From positions 1 to 25,645 of the IMG/VR virus record IMGVR_UViG_3300028837_002278: a DNA stretch of 25,645 nucleotides; one strand, 5' to 3'. The notes under the pieces were generated by a model. That model had not been told where the DNA came from and made no database searches. It was given only the letters and a program-made list of their open reading frames with translations. Below, in pieces: positions 12,803 through 21,410 of this stretch (its first letter is position 1; each line of letters starts with the position of its first letter). The DNA comes from a virus. Made by a program: the position numbers and the translations under genes.

Positions 12803-14500
12803 TTATTCTATCCCCCGTCTTTTTAATTCAGCTATAGCTTCAGCTTGTGTAATTGGTTTAGTTGGTTCTTCTTCTGGTCGTTGTCCTAATAATGTAGCAA
12901 TAGCACTTTTGCTTAACCATGGATATGCACGACCAATTCCTTTTGAAATTTGTTGAACAGGAATTCCTCGTGTTAAAGTTCTCATAATAGTTGGTGCAAG
13001 AGTTGCACCTCCTGCCCCGGCTAAAATTTCAGCAGTAATTCCAGCATGTGGAGCTAAAGCTAACCCTACTCCCGCTCCTGCTCCTGCAATTCTTTCTACC
13101 CCTTCTTTAGTTAATATTCTTGTTTTGATTTGTTCTATATCTTCCTTCATGGCCGGAGTTAAATAACTTTGTAATCTTTTATCATCTAAAGTGTTTATTC
13201 TGTTTATAAATTTATTAGCATCTTTAATATCACCCCGCCCTAATTCATCATATAAAATTCTACGATTTGCTTCTGAACCCATATCATTAACGATTTTGTT
13301 AGTATCAATATCTGGACTTTTAAATATTGTTTTTATATTAGAAGGATTTGTCTCATGTCCTTTTGCAATTTCCGCTATATTTTTTTCGCTTATATAAGGC
13401 ACAGCTTCTTTTCGAAAAGTCTCACCGGCATGTAGATATCTATTTGTTAAATCACCGGTAGGATCTTTAAAGTCTAAAAAATGATGGATATCCATTTGTA
13501 AGTTTTTTCGCGTATCTTCATAACCTGTAGCTTTATCTCGTTCTGAAATTTTTGAAAATGGATCACGTCTAATCGTTCTTGCTTCTGTACCTAATTCACT
13601 TTGTAAATCATGAGCATTTTGTAAAGTTGGGTTTTTTTCGAAAGCAGAATGTAATTTTTTTAAGCCACGTGTATAAGTATCGAATAACCCCACATCTTCT
13701 TCGTGCCTTAAAATGGGATCAAACATCGTTTTATATAATTCGGGAGATTTTACTCTGCTCCAATAAATAGAATTATTACGAATAGGATCAAGAATAGGAT
13801 TGTATAAATCATTGCTAATGTCCTCTATTTTATTATTATACGTGTTTTTTAAAAGTTTAGCAAAATTTTGACTATTTTCCTCTAAATTTTCACCTCCACT
13901 TAATTTATTCATAAAATTTTTAATCAAAGTCATTGGTTTTATATATTTTGATACTGCACCTATACCTTTTCCAATAGCAGGTATAGCTTCTGCACCAGCT
14001 CCAAAAGCAGCTCCTTTCTCTGCTCCTCGTAATCTATCAGGGCTAACTGCTTCTCCATATAAAGCAGTGCCTGCTATACGTCCAGGTGCTCCTCGTAAAG
14101 CTCTAATTAATCTTGCTGCTGCGGGGCCTGCTTCTTCGGCAGCAGGTAATGCTGCTCTTGCTGCCCCTCCTGCTGCACCTGCACCTAAAAACCCTAAAAT
14201 ATCACCAAAAGTTCGACCAATCTTAGCTTGTGGTGTAGGGGCTTCTTCAGGAAATGTTGGTCGCTTAGGCATGATAGCTGCCAAAGGTGGCAATTCTTTG
14301 GTTGCGGGAATTGCAGGCATTTTAGGTATTAACCTTAATAATTGATCTCTTAATTCCTCGATAGTGCCACGCCCAATTTGAGCCGCCGTACCTAATTCTC
14401 CTCTAACAAACTGGCCAGAAGTTAAATCTTTAGCTGGCTCTTCTATAGATTCGCCCCGTCTTTTTAATTCTTCTCTTGCTTCTTCTGGTGTAATTGCCAT
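12803..14500 (-). CDS. Probable DNA ejection (internal virion) protein, 565 aa
   Basis: The protein is mostly helical with two Ala/Gly-rich hydrophobic stretches (about residues 97-150 and 480-515: GAGAAGGAARAAL, GAGAGVGLALAPHAG) that could insert into a membrane. The two ends carry nearly the same motif: TPEEAREELKRRGE at 4-17 and TQAEAIAELKRRGI at 551-564. Position downstream of the gp4/gp10-like genes and two other Gln/Ala/Gly-rich virion proteins matches the P22 gp7/gp20/gp16 ejection-protein block. In P22 these proteins leave the virion before DNA and form a path across the envelope. It starts in a TAATG overlap with the upstream gene, with GGGAGGTGG as ribosome site. The ejection role is inferred from position and composition; sequence identity to P22 proteins is not obvious. 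Confidence 0.65.
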   Translation of the reverse strand: MAITPEEAREELKRRGESIEEPAKDLTSGQFVRGELGTAAQIGRGTIEELRDQLLRLIPKMPAIPATKELPPLAAIMPKRPTFPEEAPTPQAKIGRTFGDILGFLGAGAAGGAARAALPAAEEAGPAAARLIRALRGAPGRIAGTALYGEAVSPDRLRGAEKGAAFGAGAEAIPAIGKGIGAVSKYIKPMTLIKNFMNKLSGGENLEENSQNFAKLLKNTYNNKIEDISNDLYNPILDPIRNNSIYWSRVKSPELYKTMFDPILRHEEDVGLFDTYTRGLKKLHSAFEKNPTLQNAHDLQSELGTEARTIRRDPFSKISERDKATGYEDTRKNLQMDIHHFLDFKDPTGDLTNRYLHAGETFRKEAVPYISEKNIAEIAKGHETNPSNIKTIFKSPDIDTNKIVNDMGSEANRRILYDELGRGDIKDANKFINRINTLDDKRLQSYLTPAMKEDIEQIKTRILTKEGVERIAGAGAGVGLALAPHAGITAEILAGAGGATLAPTIMRTLTRGIPVQQISKGIGRAYPWLSKSAIATLLGQRPEEEPTKPITQAEAIAELKRRGIE

Positions 14501-15231
14501 TATCCACCTCCCGCCGCAATCTTTCTCAATTCAGTAGGTGACATTTTGCTTATATCTTCTTCTGGCCGGGCTTCTTTTATAGGTTCTTTTTTAGTAAATG
14601 GTTTATACAATGGTTTTTCTCCGACAGTTTTTAACCATTTATTTGCTGCTTCTAAACTGCTTCTTCCTCCTTGATTTATATATTGATTATAAAATTGTTG
14701 TTTTGCTAAATCTTGATTGCTTTGCGCTAATTGTCGATTAAATATTGCTTTTAAACCAGAACTATATGTTGTACCACCTCCAACCGCCGAACGTAATAAA
14801 TCAAATTCTCGTTGTGTCATTCGCCCTAGGTGGAAATTTTTAATATATTTACCTTGCGCTCTAGTTAATAAACTTTTTAAATATTGGCCTTGCGGTGTTG
14901 CCCATAAAATTTGTCCTCGTATGGGACCAGTTCCAAGTGGAACATTTTCCACTGCTGCTTTTAATTGATTAAACAATGGAATATCTTCCTCTTTAGTATC
15001 CGCTGCTTTCTGATTGATTTTATTCATATCTTCAAGTAAATGTGCGGTATCAGCAGTTTGAAATTGGTCTGGCTGTTGCTGCGGTGCTTGCATTTGTCTG
15101 ATTTTTTCTTGCAAAAATCCGGTTTGAGCTCCTTGCAAAGCTTGTGTAGATTGCTCCTGTTTTTTCTGACTAAGAACATCAAATAATGTTCTTACAGAGG
15201 GTGGAGCTATGGGAATGTTTATACCTTGCAT
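14500..15231 (-). CDS. Probable virion internal/ejection protein, 243 aa
   Basis: The N-terminal 60 residues are Gln-rich (SQKKQEQSTQALQGAQTG, QAPQQQPDQFQ). The middle is helical (LLTRAQGKYIKNFHLGRMTQ) with REFDLLRSAVGGGTTYSSGL resembling sequences at the surface of phage internal proteins. The C-terminus is SPTELRKIAAGGG. It has no transmembrane helix. It is one of three consecutive Ala/Gln/Gly-rich genes after the tail closure genes, which fits the ejection-protein block of P22-like phages. AAGAGGAT gives a good ribosome site, and its stop overlaps the next gene as TAATG. No family is recognised with certainty. Confidence 0.55.
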   Translation of the reverse strand: MQGINIPIAPPSVRTLFDVLSQKKQEQSTQALQGAQTGFLQEKIRQMQAPQQQPDQFQTADTAHLLEDMNKINQKAADTKEEDIPLFNQLKAAVENVPLGTGPIRGQILWATPQGQYLKSLLTRAQGKYIKNFHLGRMTQREFDLLRSAVGGGTTYSSGLKAIFNRQLAQSNQDLAKQQFYNQYINQGGRSSLEAANKWLKTVGEKPLYKPFTKKEPIKEARPEEDISKMSPTELRKIAAGGG

Positions 15232-15246
15232 AAATTAATCCTCTTG

Positions 15247-15972
15247 TTAATAACCACCAGACCCTCCAGGCCAACCACCAATTTTTTTACCTTTGGAAGT
15301 ATATCCTGGCAAAACCGTACCAAAATAACCACCAAATGCTCCAGGCCAACCGCCAGTACCATAACCTTTAAATCCAGGCATTATTCCGCTTAATAATGTG
15401 CCAATTAAACCAGCCTGTGTTCCACCCTTTGCTATATCAATGCCAGCTTCAGCTGCACCTATTTGAGAAATGATATCAGCTAATGATTGTGCGCCTTTAA
15501 AAACCCCTCCGGCTGCTTCGCCAGTAGCACCAGCACCTATTCGACCAATGCCTAATAAATCACTTAATTTTGCTTGGCCAGCTTTTCCCACTTCTCCTAA
15601 ATATTGCTGTTCTTGTCCTCCTAAAATATCACCAACTGTTTGAGTTAATGCCTGTTGCTGGGCTCCACTTCCGCTAATTCCCATGGCTTGCATTGCATTA
15701 TTGACAGCATCTATAGCTTGTTGCGTTTGAAATTGCTGAGAGGGTGTTTGAGCAAATTGCGATTCTGCCCTACCCACGGCTTCTGTCGGAGTTCCCATTC
15801 CAGTAATTCCAGACAGTGCTTGTTGTAATGCGCTTGTTCCCATTTTCATTTCAGGAGCTAACATACCAACACCAACTTTTAATCCTCGTTTTTCCATATC
15901 CTCAGCTTGTTCTAGCATTTTTTGCAAATCATCAAAAGCCTGTTCTTCGCCTCCGCTCATTATATTACCCAT
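15247..15972 (-). CDS. Gp7-like DNA transfer (ejection) protein, 241 aa
   Basis: The central region, SQFAQTPSQQFQTQQAIDAV followed by NNAMQAMGISGSGAQQQAL, follows a known pattern of phage DNA-transfer proteins related to P22 gp7 (SPGYQF-x-LQQG-x-xA-x-xN, G-x-x-SGG-x-x-KAL). Around it are Gly/Ala-rich, weakly hydrophobic helices (GLIGTLLSGIMPGF) and a C-terminal glycine-rich tail with GGWPGAFGGY and GGWPGGSGGY repeats. Such proteins are packed in the head and ejected with the DNA. It starts with ATGGGTAA overlapping the GNAT stop, with GGGAGAA as ribosome site; an in-frame ATG four codons later is less well placed. The tail repeat is unusual and may be flexible. Confidence 0.7.
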   Translation of the reverse strand: MGNIMSGGEEQAFDDLQKMLEQAEDMEKRGLKVGVGMLAPEMKMGTSALQQALSGITGMGTPTEAVGRAESQFAQTPSQQFQTQQAIDAVNNAMQAMGISGSGAQQQALTQTVGDILGGQEQQYLGEVGKAGQAKLSDLLGIGRIGAGATGEAAGGVFKGAQSLADIISQIGAAEAGIDIAKGGTQAGLIGTLLSGIMPGFKGYGTGGWPGAFGGYFGTVLPGYTSKGKKIGGWPGGSGGY

Positions 15973-16408
15973 AATTTTTCTCCCAGATTAATTGATCTTT
16001 ACTATTCCCAAAAAATTGAAAACCAAATCGTTTAACAACATAAATCGCGGCTTTATTCGTAGCATTAATTGGAGCAACAATTTTCTTATAATTTAATTTT
16101 TTGGAAATCATATTTGATAATTGTTGCATTACTTTATATGCAATTTTTCCACGAAACTTTTTTAAAATCCCAATATGGAGCATGACGCAATTAATAGTCA
16201 TCTTATATAAAATACTTAAACCAATAGGAATGGAATCACAAATAAGAATATAAAAATTATATCGTTCAGCAAAATCACTATTAATAAATTTCTTAAATTT
16301 ATTTTTAGAAATACTTTTATCCGGAACAAATCCATGATGAATATCTGGATGAAAAAATAATTCAATTATTTCCTTTAACTCTGTAATTTTTTTAATTTCA
16401 ATATTCAA
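15965..16408 (-). CDS. GNAT-family N-acetyltransferase in the tail module
   Basis: The fold is recognisable: beta4 and motif A at residues 75-96 (VMLHIGILKKFRGKIAYKVM) and motif B at 110-130 (IVAPINATNKAAIYVVKRFGF). The acetyl-CoA pyrophosphate loop reads RGKIA, where the family usually has R-G-x-G-x-A/G, so one glycine is lost and cofactor binding may be weaker. GNAT enzymes transfer acetyl from acetyl-CoA to an amine; genes of this kind recur in podovirus structural regions and may modify a virion or host protein. Translation starts at TTG in a TTGA overlap with the upstream stop, with GAGATCG upstream. Its product is Lys/Ile-rich compared with neighbouring virion proteins, which suggests separate acquisition. 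The substrate is unknown. Confidence 0.78.
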   Translation of the reverse strand: MNIEIKKITELKEIIELFFHPDIHHGFVPDKSISKNKFKKFINSDFAERYNFYILICDSIPIGLSILYKMTINCVMLHIGILKKFRGKIAYKVMQQLSNMISKKLNYKKIVAPINATNKAAIYVVKRFGFQFFGNSKDQLIWEKNYG

Positions 16409-16836
16409 TTTTGCGATCTCGTATTTTCAATCCACAAATCTTTATTGCCATTGTAATGAAGTGTTATTACATCGTTATCACTAAGTGTAAAAGATGCTCC
16501 ACCTGCTAATTTAAGGCCGTTTCCATCATCTAATTGCACAGTATTTGTGTCATCCATACCTTCTAATGTAACTGTTTGACCATCGAAACCAGAAGAGATT
16601 TGCGGATTTGCCGTAATATTAATTGCGCCGCCATCTCCATCAATTCTCATTATTAAATTATTTACCGGAGAAGGGATTTGAATACCTACAGTAGCCGCAA
16701 TTGATTGTGTGGCGTGAGGAGGCTCACCTTGGTTAACCTCATCTGTTAAATCTAACAACCATGAATTATAAACCTGATTAAACTGTTGATTAGTTTCATT
16801 TAATACATTTACATTTTTCGGATGATTTCTAAGCAT
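16405..16836 (-). CDS. Small tail-associated protein with repeated beta module, 143 aa
   Basis: I set the start at the ATG at 16836, which overlaps the gp10-like stop as TAATG and follows AGGAGAAGG; a frame that begins 42 bases upstream would overlap the previous gene and lacks a better site. The C-terminal half, SGFDGQTVTLEGMDDTNTVQ then DGNGLKLAGGASFTLSDNDV, matches a beta module common in phage tail and virion proteins (GxDGQxVTLxG, LxGxxxFTLxxxDxITL). The N-terminal 55 residues are helical and Asn-rich. It occupies the place of the tail needle (gp26) in P22 order, but no needle features are visible. The next gene starts inside its stop codon. Confidence 0.65.
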   Translation of the reverse strand: MLRNHPKNVNVLNETNQQFNQVYNSWLLDLTDEVNQGEPPHATQSIAATVGIQIPSPVNNLIMRIDGDGGAINITANPQISSGFDGQTVTLEGMDDTNTVQLDDGNGLKLAGGASFTLSDNDVITLHYNGNKDLWIENTRSQN

Positions 16837-18287
16837 TATCCTTCTCCTACATTTCCCATAGCACCTAAAATCACACAAGGAGTGCGGTTATAATGTTCTA
16901 ATTTAAAAACAAATGAATTAGCTATACCTAATGTATTCCAAACTGTTTGAGTTAATGATTCTCCAATCTTGCCAATTTCAGATTTTCGATCATTTCCATA
17001 TCTAAGCCCTCCATCATAAGAAACTGATAACATTAAATATGGATCTTCATCATTTCCATTTTCTTTTCCCGTTCCTTGTTTAAGAAATACCTGAAATTCA
17101 TTAAGTGAAACCTGATTAGGATTCATAAAAACAGGGGAAATAACTTGCCTTTTTATAGCTTTTCCAGCCTCATCAAAATAATCTTTAGACATTTCATACA
17201 TATGAGGGTTTTGATAATCAAAAATATAATGATGGCTTTTATAATATTGATATGTATTTCCTGTGTACCTATTGGAATCGTTAGACTCTAATCTACTCCA
17301 TCTTTTCGTATTAAAATCAAACATCCAAGATACATCATCAATAGTGAAATTGATCACATACATAACATGGCCAACATCATTTTTAAATAAATAAGAGGTT
17401 GCATCTTCTATTGCTGTATATGTATCTAACATTGTGTCAATTGCTTCATTACTAATCGGAACGGGATTGCTTCCAGTTGTCATTAAAATTGAACCAACAC
17501 CTCTGTTTGTTCTACTTAACCATATCATCATCCCAAAACCAATGGCCACACTACCAATCGCAGAGCATCCAAATTCTAAAGTTGGCTTTTGAGGACGATA
17601 CGGAAGAGTTGGAGAACTAACCTCATACCAGATTTCAGTTGATTTTCGCCCCATAACATATAACTGCCCATTTAAAGTAGAATATGCCACGACAATATCC
17701 GGATAAGAAGTCATCGAAAAAAAATCATTTAATCCCCAACTCAAACCATCCCCTTGCGCGGAAAAAAAAGACTCTTTTGTTTCACCCTTGTTAGCAATAA
17801 ATCTATTACCTAAAATAGCAATATCAGTAGGAGATGTAGGAAAACCCGGTGAAGTAATTACGCTAAAATTATCACTAATTGAATCATATAAATAGCCCTT
17901 TATTCCATCAACAAAAATTATCTGTGTTCCATTATCGGCAATTCCAACATATCCAGTTTGAGTATCAATTACACCAATAATAGAATGGCTAAATGTAGGT
18001 TTACTATTAATATAATTAGCAGTCACCCTAAAAATTGTATCTTTAATAATAACAAACATTATCTCGTTAAAATAATAAGTTTGTCTAACTCCCCGATTTT
18101 CCCCTCCAACATTAAAGATTAAACCATTATCTAAACTTAAACCTTCTGTTGGGAAAAGAGCTTTTTTTTGCAGTCCTTCAGAATGAAAAACCATAAACAT
18201 ATTAACAATTAATTGAGGCGAAAAAATACTATATTCAGATTTCTCTGTTCCTCCAATAATATCAAATGTTTTATTTAAATTTGGCAT
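16836..18287 (-). CDS. P22 gp10-like tail closure / packaged-DNA stabilisation protein
   Basis: The 483-residue protein resembles P22 gp10. The N-terminus (IIGGTEKSEYSIFSPQLIVNM) has the Cys-less version of the 'xQxCxNMY' opening. The middle holds beta-propeller-like repeats (GYVGIADNGTQIIFVDGIKG, DIAILGNRFIA, QLYVMGRKSTEIWYEV). The C-terminus has LSVSYDGGLRYGNDR and IGKIGESLTQTVWNTLG, in the family style 'SDDGGxTWG' and 'IGkxGxYxxRxxWxxLG'. In P22, gp10 hexamers follow gp4 below the portal and seal DNA in the head. It is two bases from the gp4-like gene with no clear ribosome site, so translation is probably coupled. Length is the family's usual size. Confidence 0.88.
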   Translation of the reverse strand: MPNLNKTFDIIGGTEKSEYSIFSPQLIVNMFMVFHSEGLQKKALFPTEGLSLDNGLIFNVGGENRGVRQTYYFNEIMFVIIKDTIFRVTANYINSKPTFSHSIIGVIDTQTGYVGIADNGTQIIFVDGIKGYLYDSISDNFSVITSPGFPTSPTDIAILGNRFIANKGETKESFFSAQGDGLSWGLNDFFSMTSYPDIVVAYSTLNGQLYVMGRKSTEIWYEVSSPTLPYRPQKPTLEFGCSAIGSVAIGFGMMIWLSRTNRGVGSILMTTGSNPVPISNEAIDTMLDTYTAIEDATSYLFKNDVGHVMYVINFTIDDVSWMFDFNTKRWSRLESNDSNRYTGNTYQYYKSHHYIFDYQNPHMYEMSKDYFDEAGKAIKRQVISPVFMNPNQVSLNEFQVFLKQGTGKENGNDEDPYLMLSVSYDGGLRYGNDRKSEIGKIGESLTQTVWNTLGIANSFVFKLEHYNRTPCVILGAMGNVGEG

Positions 18288-18288
18288 A

Positions 18289-19008
18289 TTAAATCACATT
18301 TAACGTGTTTTCATATTCTCCTCTAACTACAAAAAGACTATCAGGCTTTAATTCAATATCCTTATCATTAGTGCTAGTTAGATTTTTTAAAGCATCTTGA
18401 TAGTTAGCTTCAGCTTCTACATTCCAATTTGACCCATTTAAACCAGCCTTTAATTCTCGTCCTAATGCATATTTTAAAAATCGATGATATCCAATTGGCA
18501 AAGTACTGATATCACTATTTAAATCAAGATGCTCAAGAATAAATTTACCTTTTACGATGCAAGTATAAGCCTTATCGGGTTTTCCGATAAAAGTTAGAAT
18601 TGATCCACCTACTTCCAATTGCAAAAAACAATAAGTAGGACGGCTTTTATTTGTTTCATCTCGATTAAATCTATAGAAAAGCGTGTCATTCTCAACCCTT
18701 ACCGGATAACGATCAGTTCCATCAAGTAAGTTAACATATTTCAAATTAATCAATCTTCTGTTTGTTACATCAGAAGTTATTTGGTCTGATATAACATACG
18801 ATTCCTGACCAATTACTAACGGAAATTGCAATGTTGTATCATACGGAATAAGATTAGGAGCTGTCGAATAATGATCTAACAACATATTGAGTTCATATAA
18901 ACCATCTATAACAAAATCTTGCGGCAAATTACGGTCTTTACTTTTATAACCAATAAGTTTATATGCGCCTTTAATAATATCATCGGCAGTTCGCTTAGTA
19001 ATAGCCAT
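18289..19008 (-). CDS. P22 gp4-like tail accessory factor
   Basis: The protein begins TADDIIKGAYKLIGYKSKDR, a helical start typical of the gp4 family, then has YELNMLLDHYSTAPNLIPYD, beta strands with GQESYVI and YPVRVENDTLF, and a C-terminal helix LPIGYHRFLKYALGRELKAG and EAEANYQDALKNL. In P22, gp4 is the first tail protein added below the portal ring and is needed to stop DNA leaking. At 239 residues it is longer than P22 gp4 (166) but typical of the family's longer members. GGGGAA precedes the ATG. It follows the coat gene after a short hairpin-bearing gap. Confidence 0.87.
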   Translation of the reverse strand: MAITKRTADDIIKGAYKLIGYKSKDRNLPQDFVIDGLYELNMLLDHYSTAPNLIPYDTTLQFPLVIGQESYVISDQITSDVTNRRLINLKYVNLLDGTDRYPVRVENDTLFYRFNRDETNKSRPTYCFLQLEVGGSILTFIGKPDKAYTCIVKGKFILEHLDLNSDISTLPIGYHRFLKYALGRELKAGLNGSNWNVEAEANYQDALKNLTSTNDKDIELKPDSLFVVRGEYENTLNVI

Positions 19009-19025
19009 CTAATTCCCCTAAAATT

Positions 19026-19060
19026 AAAGGAAAAGAACAAAATGTCCTTTCCCTTTTATA
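19026..19060 (-). terminator. Weak hairpin after the coat gene
   Basis: Between coat stop and the gp4-like start, the minus-strand transcript can pair GGAAAGGA with TTCTTTTCC (eight pairs, one wobble, around 19054-19029), then continues TTTAATTTTAG. It could be a leaky terminator that reduces transcription of the tail genes relative to coat, which is needed in far greater amounts. The orientation is uncertain: the same bases, read as AAAGGA (19026-19031) and TCCTTT (19045-19050), also form a hairpin on the plus strand. Confidence 0.35.
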
Positions 19061-19062
19061 TT

Positions 19063-20298
19063 TTATGACATATGCCGTACAACCTGACTAGCTATCCATC
19101 GATACCCTGCTAATAAATCAATTCTCATGGTATTAGTATTGGATAAAACGGTGGACGTTTTACTTACTCGTAAAGATAATCCACTTGTAGGATCTTTAAA
19201 TACACTACTTTCAGGAGAATCAAGAGGAGCTAGCGGAGGGGTTACAAGATGTAAAGCATTTATGCTATACGCTAAATTTACTTTATGCGCCACCTGTGTA
19301 ACTGTTCCATCAACACCATTGACTTTAACAACCCCATCTTCTGGCACTTTCCCAGTAACATTTCGGTTTGGGTCGTCTACATCAGTAATAATTTCAGGAT
19401 AAATTGATAGCGTTGCTAAAGCCCCAACAGAATTAGCATCAGCAGTTACTACAAATTGCATATCTTGACCTGTGGTTGCTCGCGTAATACGATTTACACT
19501 TTGAACTCCAGTTATTTCTAAAACATCTCCAGCTTTAAATATTGCCGTTTTGTCTGCTGTTAATCCTTTCAATACAATAGTTGATCCAGATGTAACATCA
19601 GCATTAACCTGTATACTACTTGCCGTCATTACACCAGCAGTATATGGAGTATGAACTGCAATGCTTTGATCCATCATCATATCAAAATATGACAATCGGC
19701 CTAATTCTGATCTTAAACTAATTTCTTTATTCAAGGTTGTATTAAACGCATTTTGCAATGCTGCTTTTAATGCGCTTCCATCACGAGGATTGATTGCATA
19801 ATACCATGGTTGAGCTGGGCTTATTCCACGTTCAAATAAAATTGTGCCGTCTAAATCAACAGCCGCAAAAGTATTAATTGCGGTGCCGGGAACTCCACTA
19901 TGAATATGTGTCTGTGTAGCAGCCAGAAGAGCAAGATCTTTATTTACATCTCCAACTAGACTTCTTACTGCAGGATAAAAAACTCTTTCTTTCCATGAAT
20001 CTGCTCGTAATTTAGTAGAGAGATCTGTAGTAGAATATGTAACAGGAACACTATATAACGGTTGTAGTTGTAAAGCCTCATATGTTTCTTTTACATCTCC
20101 CGCAGTGACCGTATCTCCACGCTGAACCAAATATTGATTATCTAGGCGGATATTTACATATGTACCAGGATCGTAGGTATTATCACTAAACATTCCCTCA
20201 TATTTGCGATTCGCAGTTGCAAAAAAGGTATTTGCAAGTCTGAATTCAACAGCAGCCTCTTTCGATAAGAGTGTACTGTTAATAAATTGATTAGGCAT
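19063..20298 (-). CDS. P22-type major coat protein
   Basis: The N-terminal part (PNQFINSTLLSKEAAVEFR, FFATANRKYEGMF, TYDPGTYVNIRLDNQYLVQRG) and the segment VTYSTTDLSTKLRADSWKER with VFYPAVRSLVGDVNKDLALL match the P22 coat protein family with the HK97 fold. The middle has a beta-rich insertion region (VTSGSTIVLKGLTADKTAIF) and the C-terminus SKTSTVLSNTNTMRIDLLAG with YRWIASQVV closes the fold, as in related coat proteins. At 411 residues the length fits P22's 430. The gene directly follows the scaffold gene, with GGAGAT before the ATG. This coat should need the upstream scaffold for correct assembly. Confidence 0.92.
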   Translation of the reverse strand: MPNQFINSTLLSKEAAVEFRLANTFFATANRKYEGMFSDNTYDPGTYVNIRLDNQYLVQRGDTVTAGDVKETYEALQLQPLYSVPVTYSTTDLSTKLRADSWKERVFYPAVRSLVGDVNKDLALLAATQTHIHSGVPGTAINTFAAVDLDGTILFERGISPAQPWYYAINPRDGSALKAALQNAFNTTLNKEISLRSELGRLSYFDMMMDQSIAVHTPYTAGVMTASSIQVNADVTSGSTIVLKGLTADKTAIFKAGDVLEITGVQSVNRITRATTGQDMQFVVTADANSVGALATLSIYPEIITDVDDPNRNVTGKVPEDGVVKVNGVDGTVTQVAHKVNLAYSINALHLVTPPLAPLDSPESSVFKDPTSGLSLRVSKTSTVLSNTNTMRIDLLAGYRWIASQVVRHMS

Positions 20299-20314
20299 TT
20301 TTTAATCTCCAAAA

Positions 20315-21208
20315 TCATCGGCCACCCTCCTCTTTTCGGCGTACCTGATATAATTCTTCATAAGACATTTTACTTCTGTCTTTTTGAATATATCCTGTAC
20401 TCTTCATAGCGGTGGGTGGTGGCGCAACGGACTTTACAACAGGTTTTTGATTCCTGAATTTATATTCCAATAACACCATTTCCCGAAATTGTTCTTTTGG
20501 TGATAAACTTACAATACGATCTACTTCCTCTCGATTATATTTACCTAATTGATAAATAAATTCATCAGCTTTATCGCTCATACTGGCTGCTTCCAGCATC
20601 ACTTGCGTAAAAGGCAAATCCTCAACAACTTCTTGATAATCATCAAACTTTTCATATCCTTTTGATAACTTTTGCTTTAAAGTTCGCTGTTCTTCAGCTT
20701 TTTTAGCGTTTTTATCTTGTTGCTCTTGAATAACAGCAGCTTGTTGTAATTTAATTACAACCTGCCCCTCTACACTCGCAATATCAACAGCTTGTCCGGT
20801 AAATGGATCTATAATCTGAGTATTAGGATCATATTTCACCTGCTCAGATTTAGAACTCCCACCATCGGCATTTTGAACATTCAGCAATTTTTGCTGAGTA
20901 TCAGTCAATTGCTCCTGTAACCGGTCTTGCTGCCGTTTACTTCTTGCAAGACGCTTTTTCAGCCAAACAGGCAATTCCTCTGGTTCGATATCAGTAGTTT
21001 CAGTACTAGTTTTATCACCACCTGTTTCATCCTCAGAATCATCAACTGAGTCATCCGAAGAATCGGTTTTTTTCTCAATTGCCGCCTGAGAAGCGTCTTG
21101 AAGGTTTTCATCTTCTGCCGGTTTTTCATTGGTTTGCAATTCTTCTTGATCTTTTTGCTGATCTTCAGAATTCACCAATGAATTAACCGTAGTTATTTCA
21201 TCATTCAT
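20315..21208 (-). CDS. Capsid scaffolding protein
   Basis: Position immediately before the coat gene and composition identify the scaffold. The first 80 residues are extremely acidic and Ser/Thr-rich (DSSDDSVDDSEDETGGD), residues 82-120 form a basic coiled coil (VWLKKRLARSKRQQDRLQEQ), the middle is helical, and the C-terminus (GYIQKDRSKMSYEELYQVR then RKEEGGR) is basic, as needed to bind the coat. In P22 the basic C-terminal helix-loop-helix contacts the coat; the same arrangement is likely here. The ATG has no clear Shine-Dalgarno, and a 110-base leader from the predicted promoter precedes it. The length of 297 is close to the P22 scaffold (303). Confidence 0.85.
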   Translation of the reverse strand: MNDEITTVNSLVNSEDQQKDQEELQTNEKPAEDENLQDASQAAIEKKTDSSDDSVDDSEDETGGDKTSTETTDIEPEELPVWLKKRLARSKRQQDRLQEQLTDTQQKLLNVQNADGGSSKSEQVKYDPNTQIIDPFTGQAVDIASVEGQVVIKLQQAAVIQEQQDKNAKKAEEQRTLKQKLSKGYEKFDDYQEVVEDLPFTQVMLEAASMSDKADEFIYQLGKYNREEVDRIVSLSPKEQFREMVLLEYKFRNQKPVVKSVAPPPTAMKSTGYIQKDRSKMSYEELYQVRRKEEGGR

Positions 21209-21249
21209 AAAACATTTAATTTTTTCGATTAACCTGCTATCGCAGTAAT

Positions 21250-21323
21250 GACTATACGTTTTTCCGCCGTATATTTACGTGAATGGCTATGCATTTAAAG
21301 ACTACATATTTGTCTGTATAGTC
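21250..21323. promoter_or_regulatory. Paired GACTATAC operator-like sites
   Basis: GACTATAC at 21250-21257 and its exact complement GTATAGTC at 21316-21323 form an inverted pair 58 bases apart, with a second overlapping pair AGACTA (21299-21304) and TAGTCT (21319-21324). The right site covers the predicted transcription start of the scaffold promoter. This arrangement is expected of an operator bound by a dimeric or looping regulator, for which the neighbouring helix-turn-helix protein is an obvious candidate. Confidence 0.45.
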
Positions 21324-21324
21324 T

Positions 21325-21352
21325 ATAATACCACTAAAATTAGAAATGTCAA
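21325..21352 (-). promoter_or_regulatory. Sigma70 promoter for the scaffold/coat genes
   Basis: Read on the minus strand, a perfect -35 TTGACA (21352-21347) and TATTAT (21330-21325, five of six consensus matches) are 16 bases apart. The start point would be near 21318, leaving a leader of about 110 bases before the scaffold ATG. It lies downstream of the hairpin-rich insert, so it would restore transcription of the head genes. Confidence 0.65.
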
Positions 21353-21410
21353 CATAAATTTATTGCAAAACGCCATACTATCATTGGTAACGTCATTTTA
21401 TGAATTATGA

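Noticed and set aside
14067-14345. Plus-strand Ala/Pro-rich frame antisense to the ejection protein
   Set aside because: It is the mirror of the Ala/Gly-rich coding region; composition alone keeps the frame open.
16837-16878. Longer start for the small virion protein after gp10
   Set aside because: It would overlap the gp10-like gene by 43 bases, adds a Cys/Arg-rich segment unlike the rest, and the ATG at 16836 has a strong AGGAGAAGG and a TAATG overlap.
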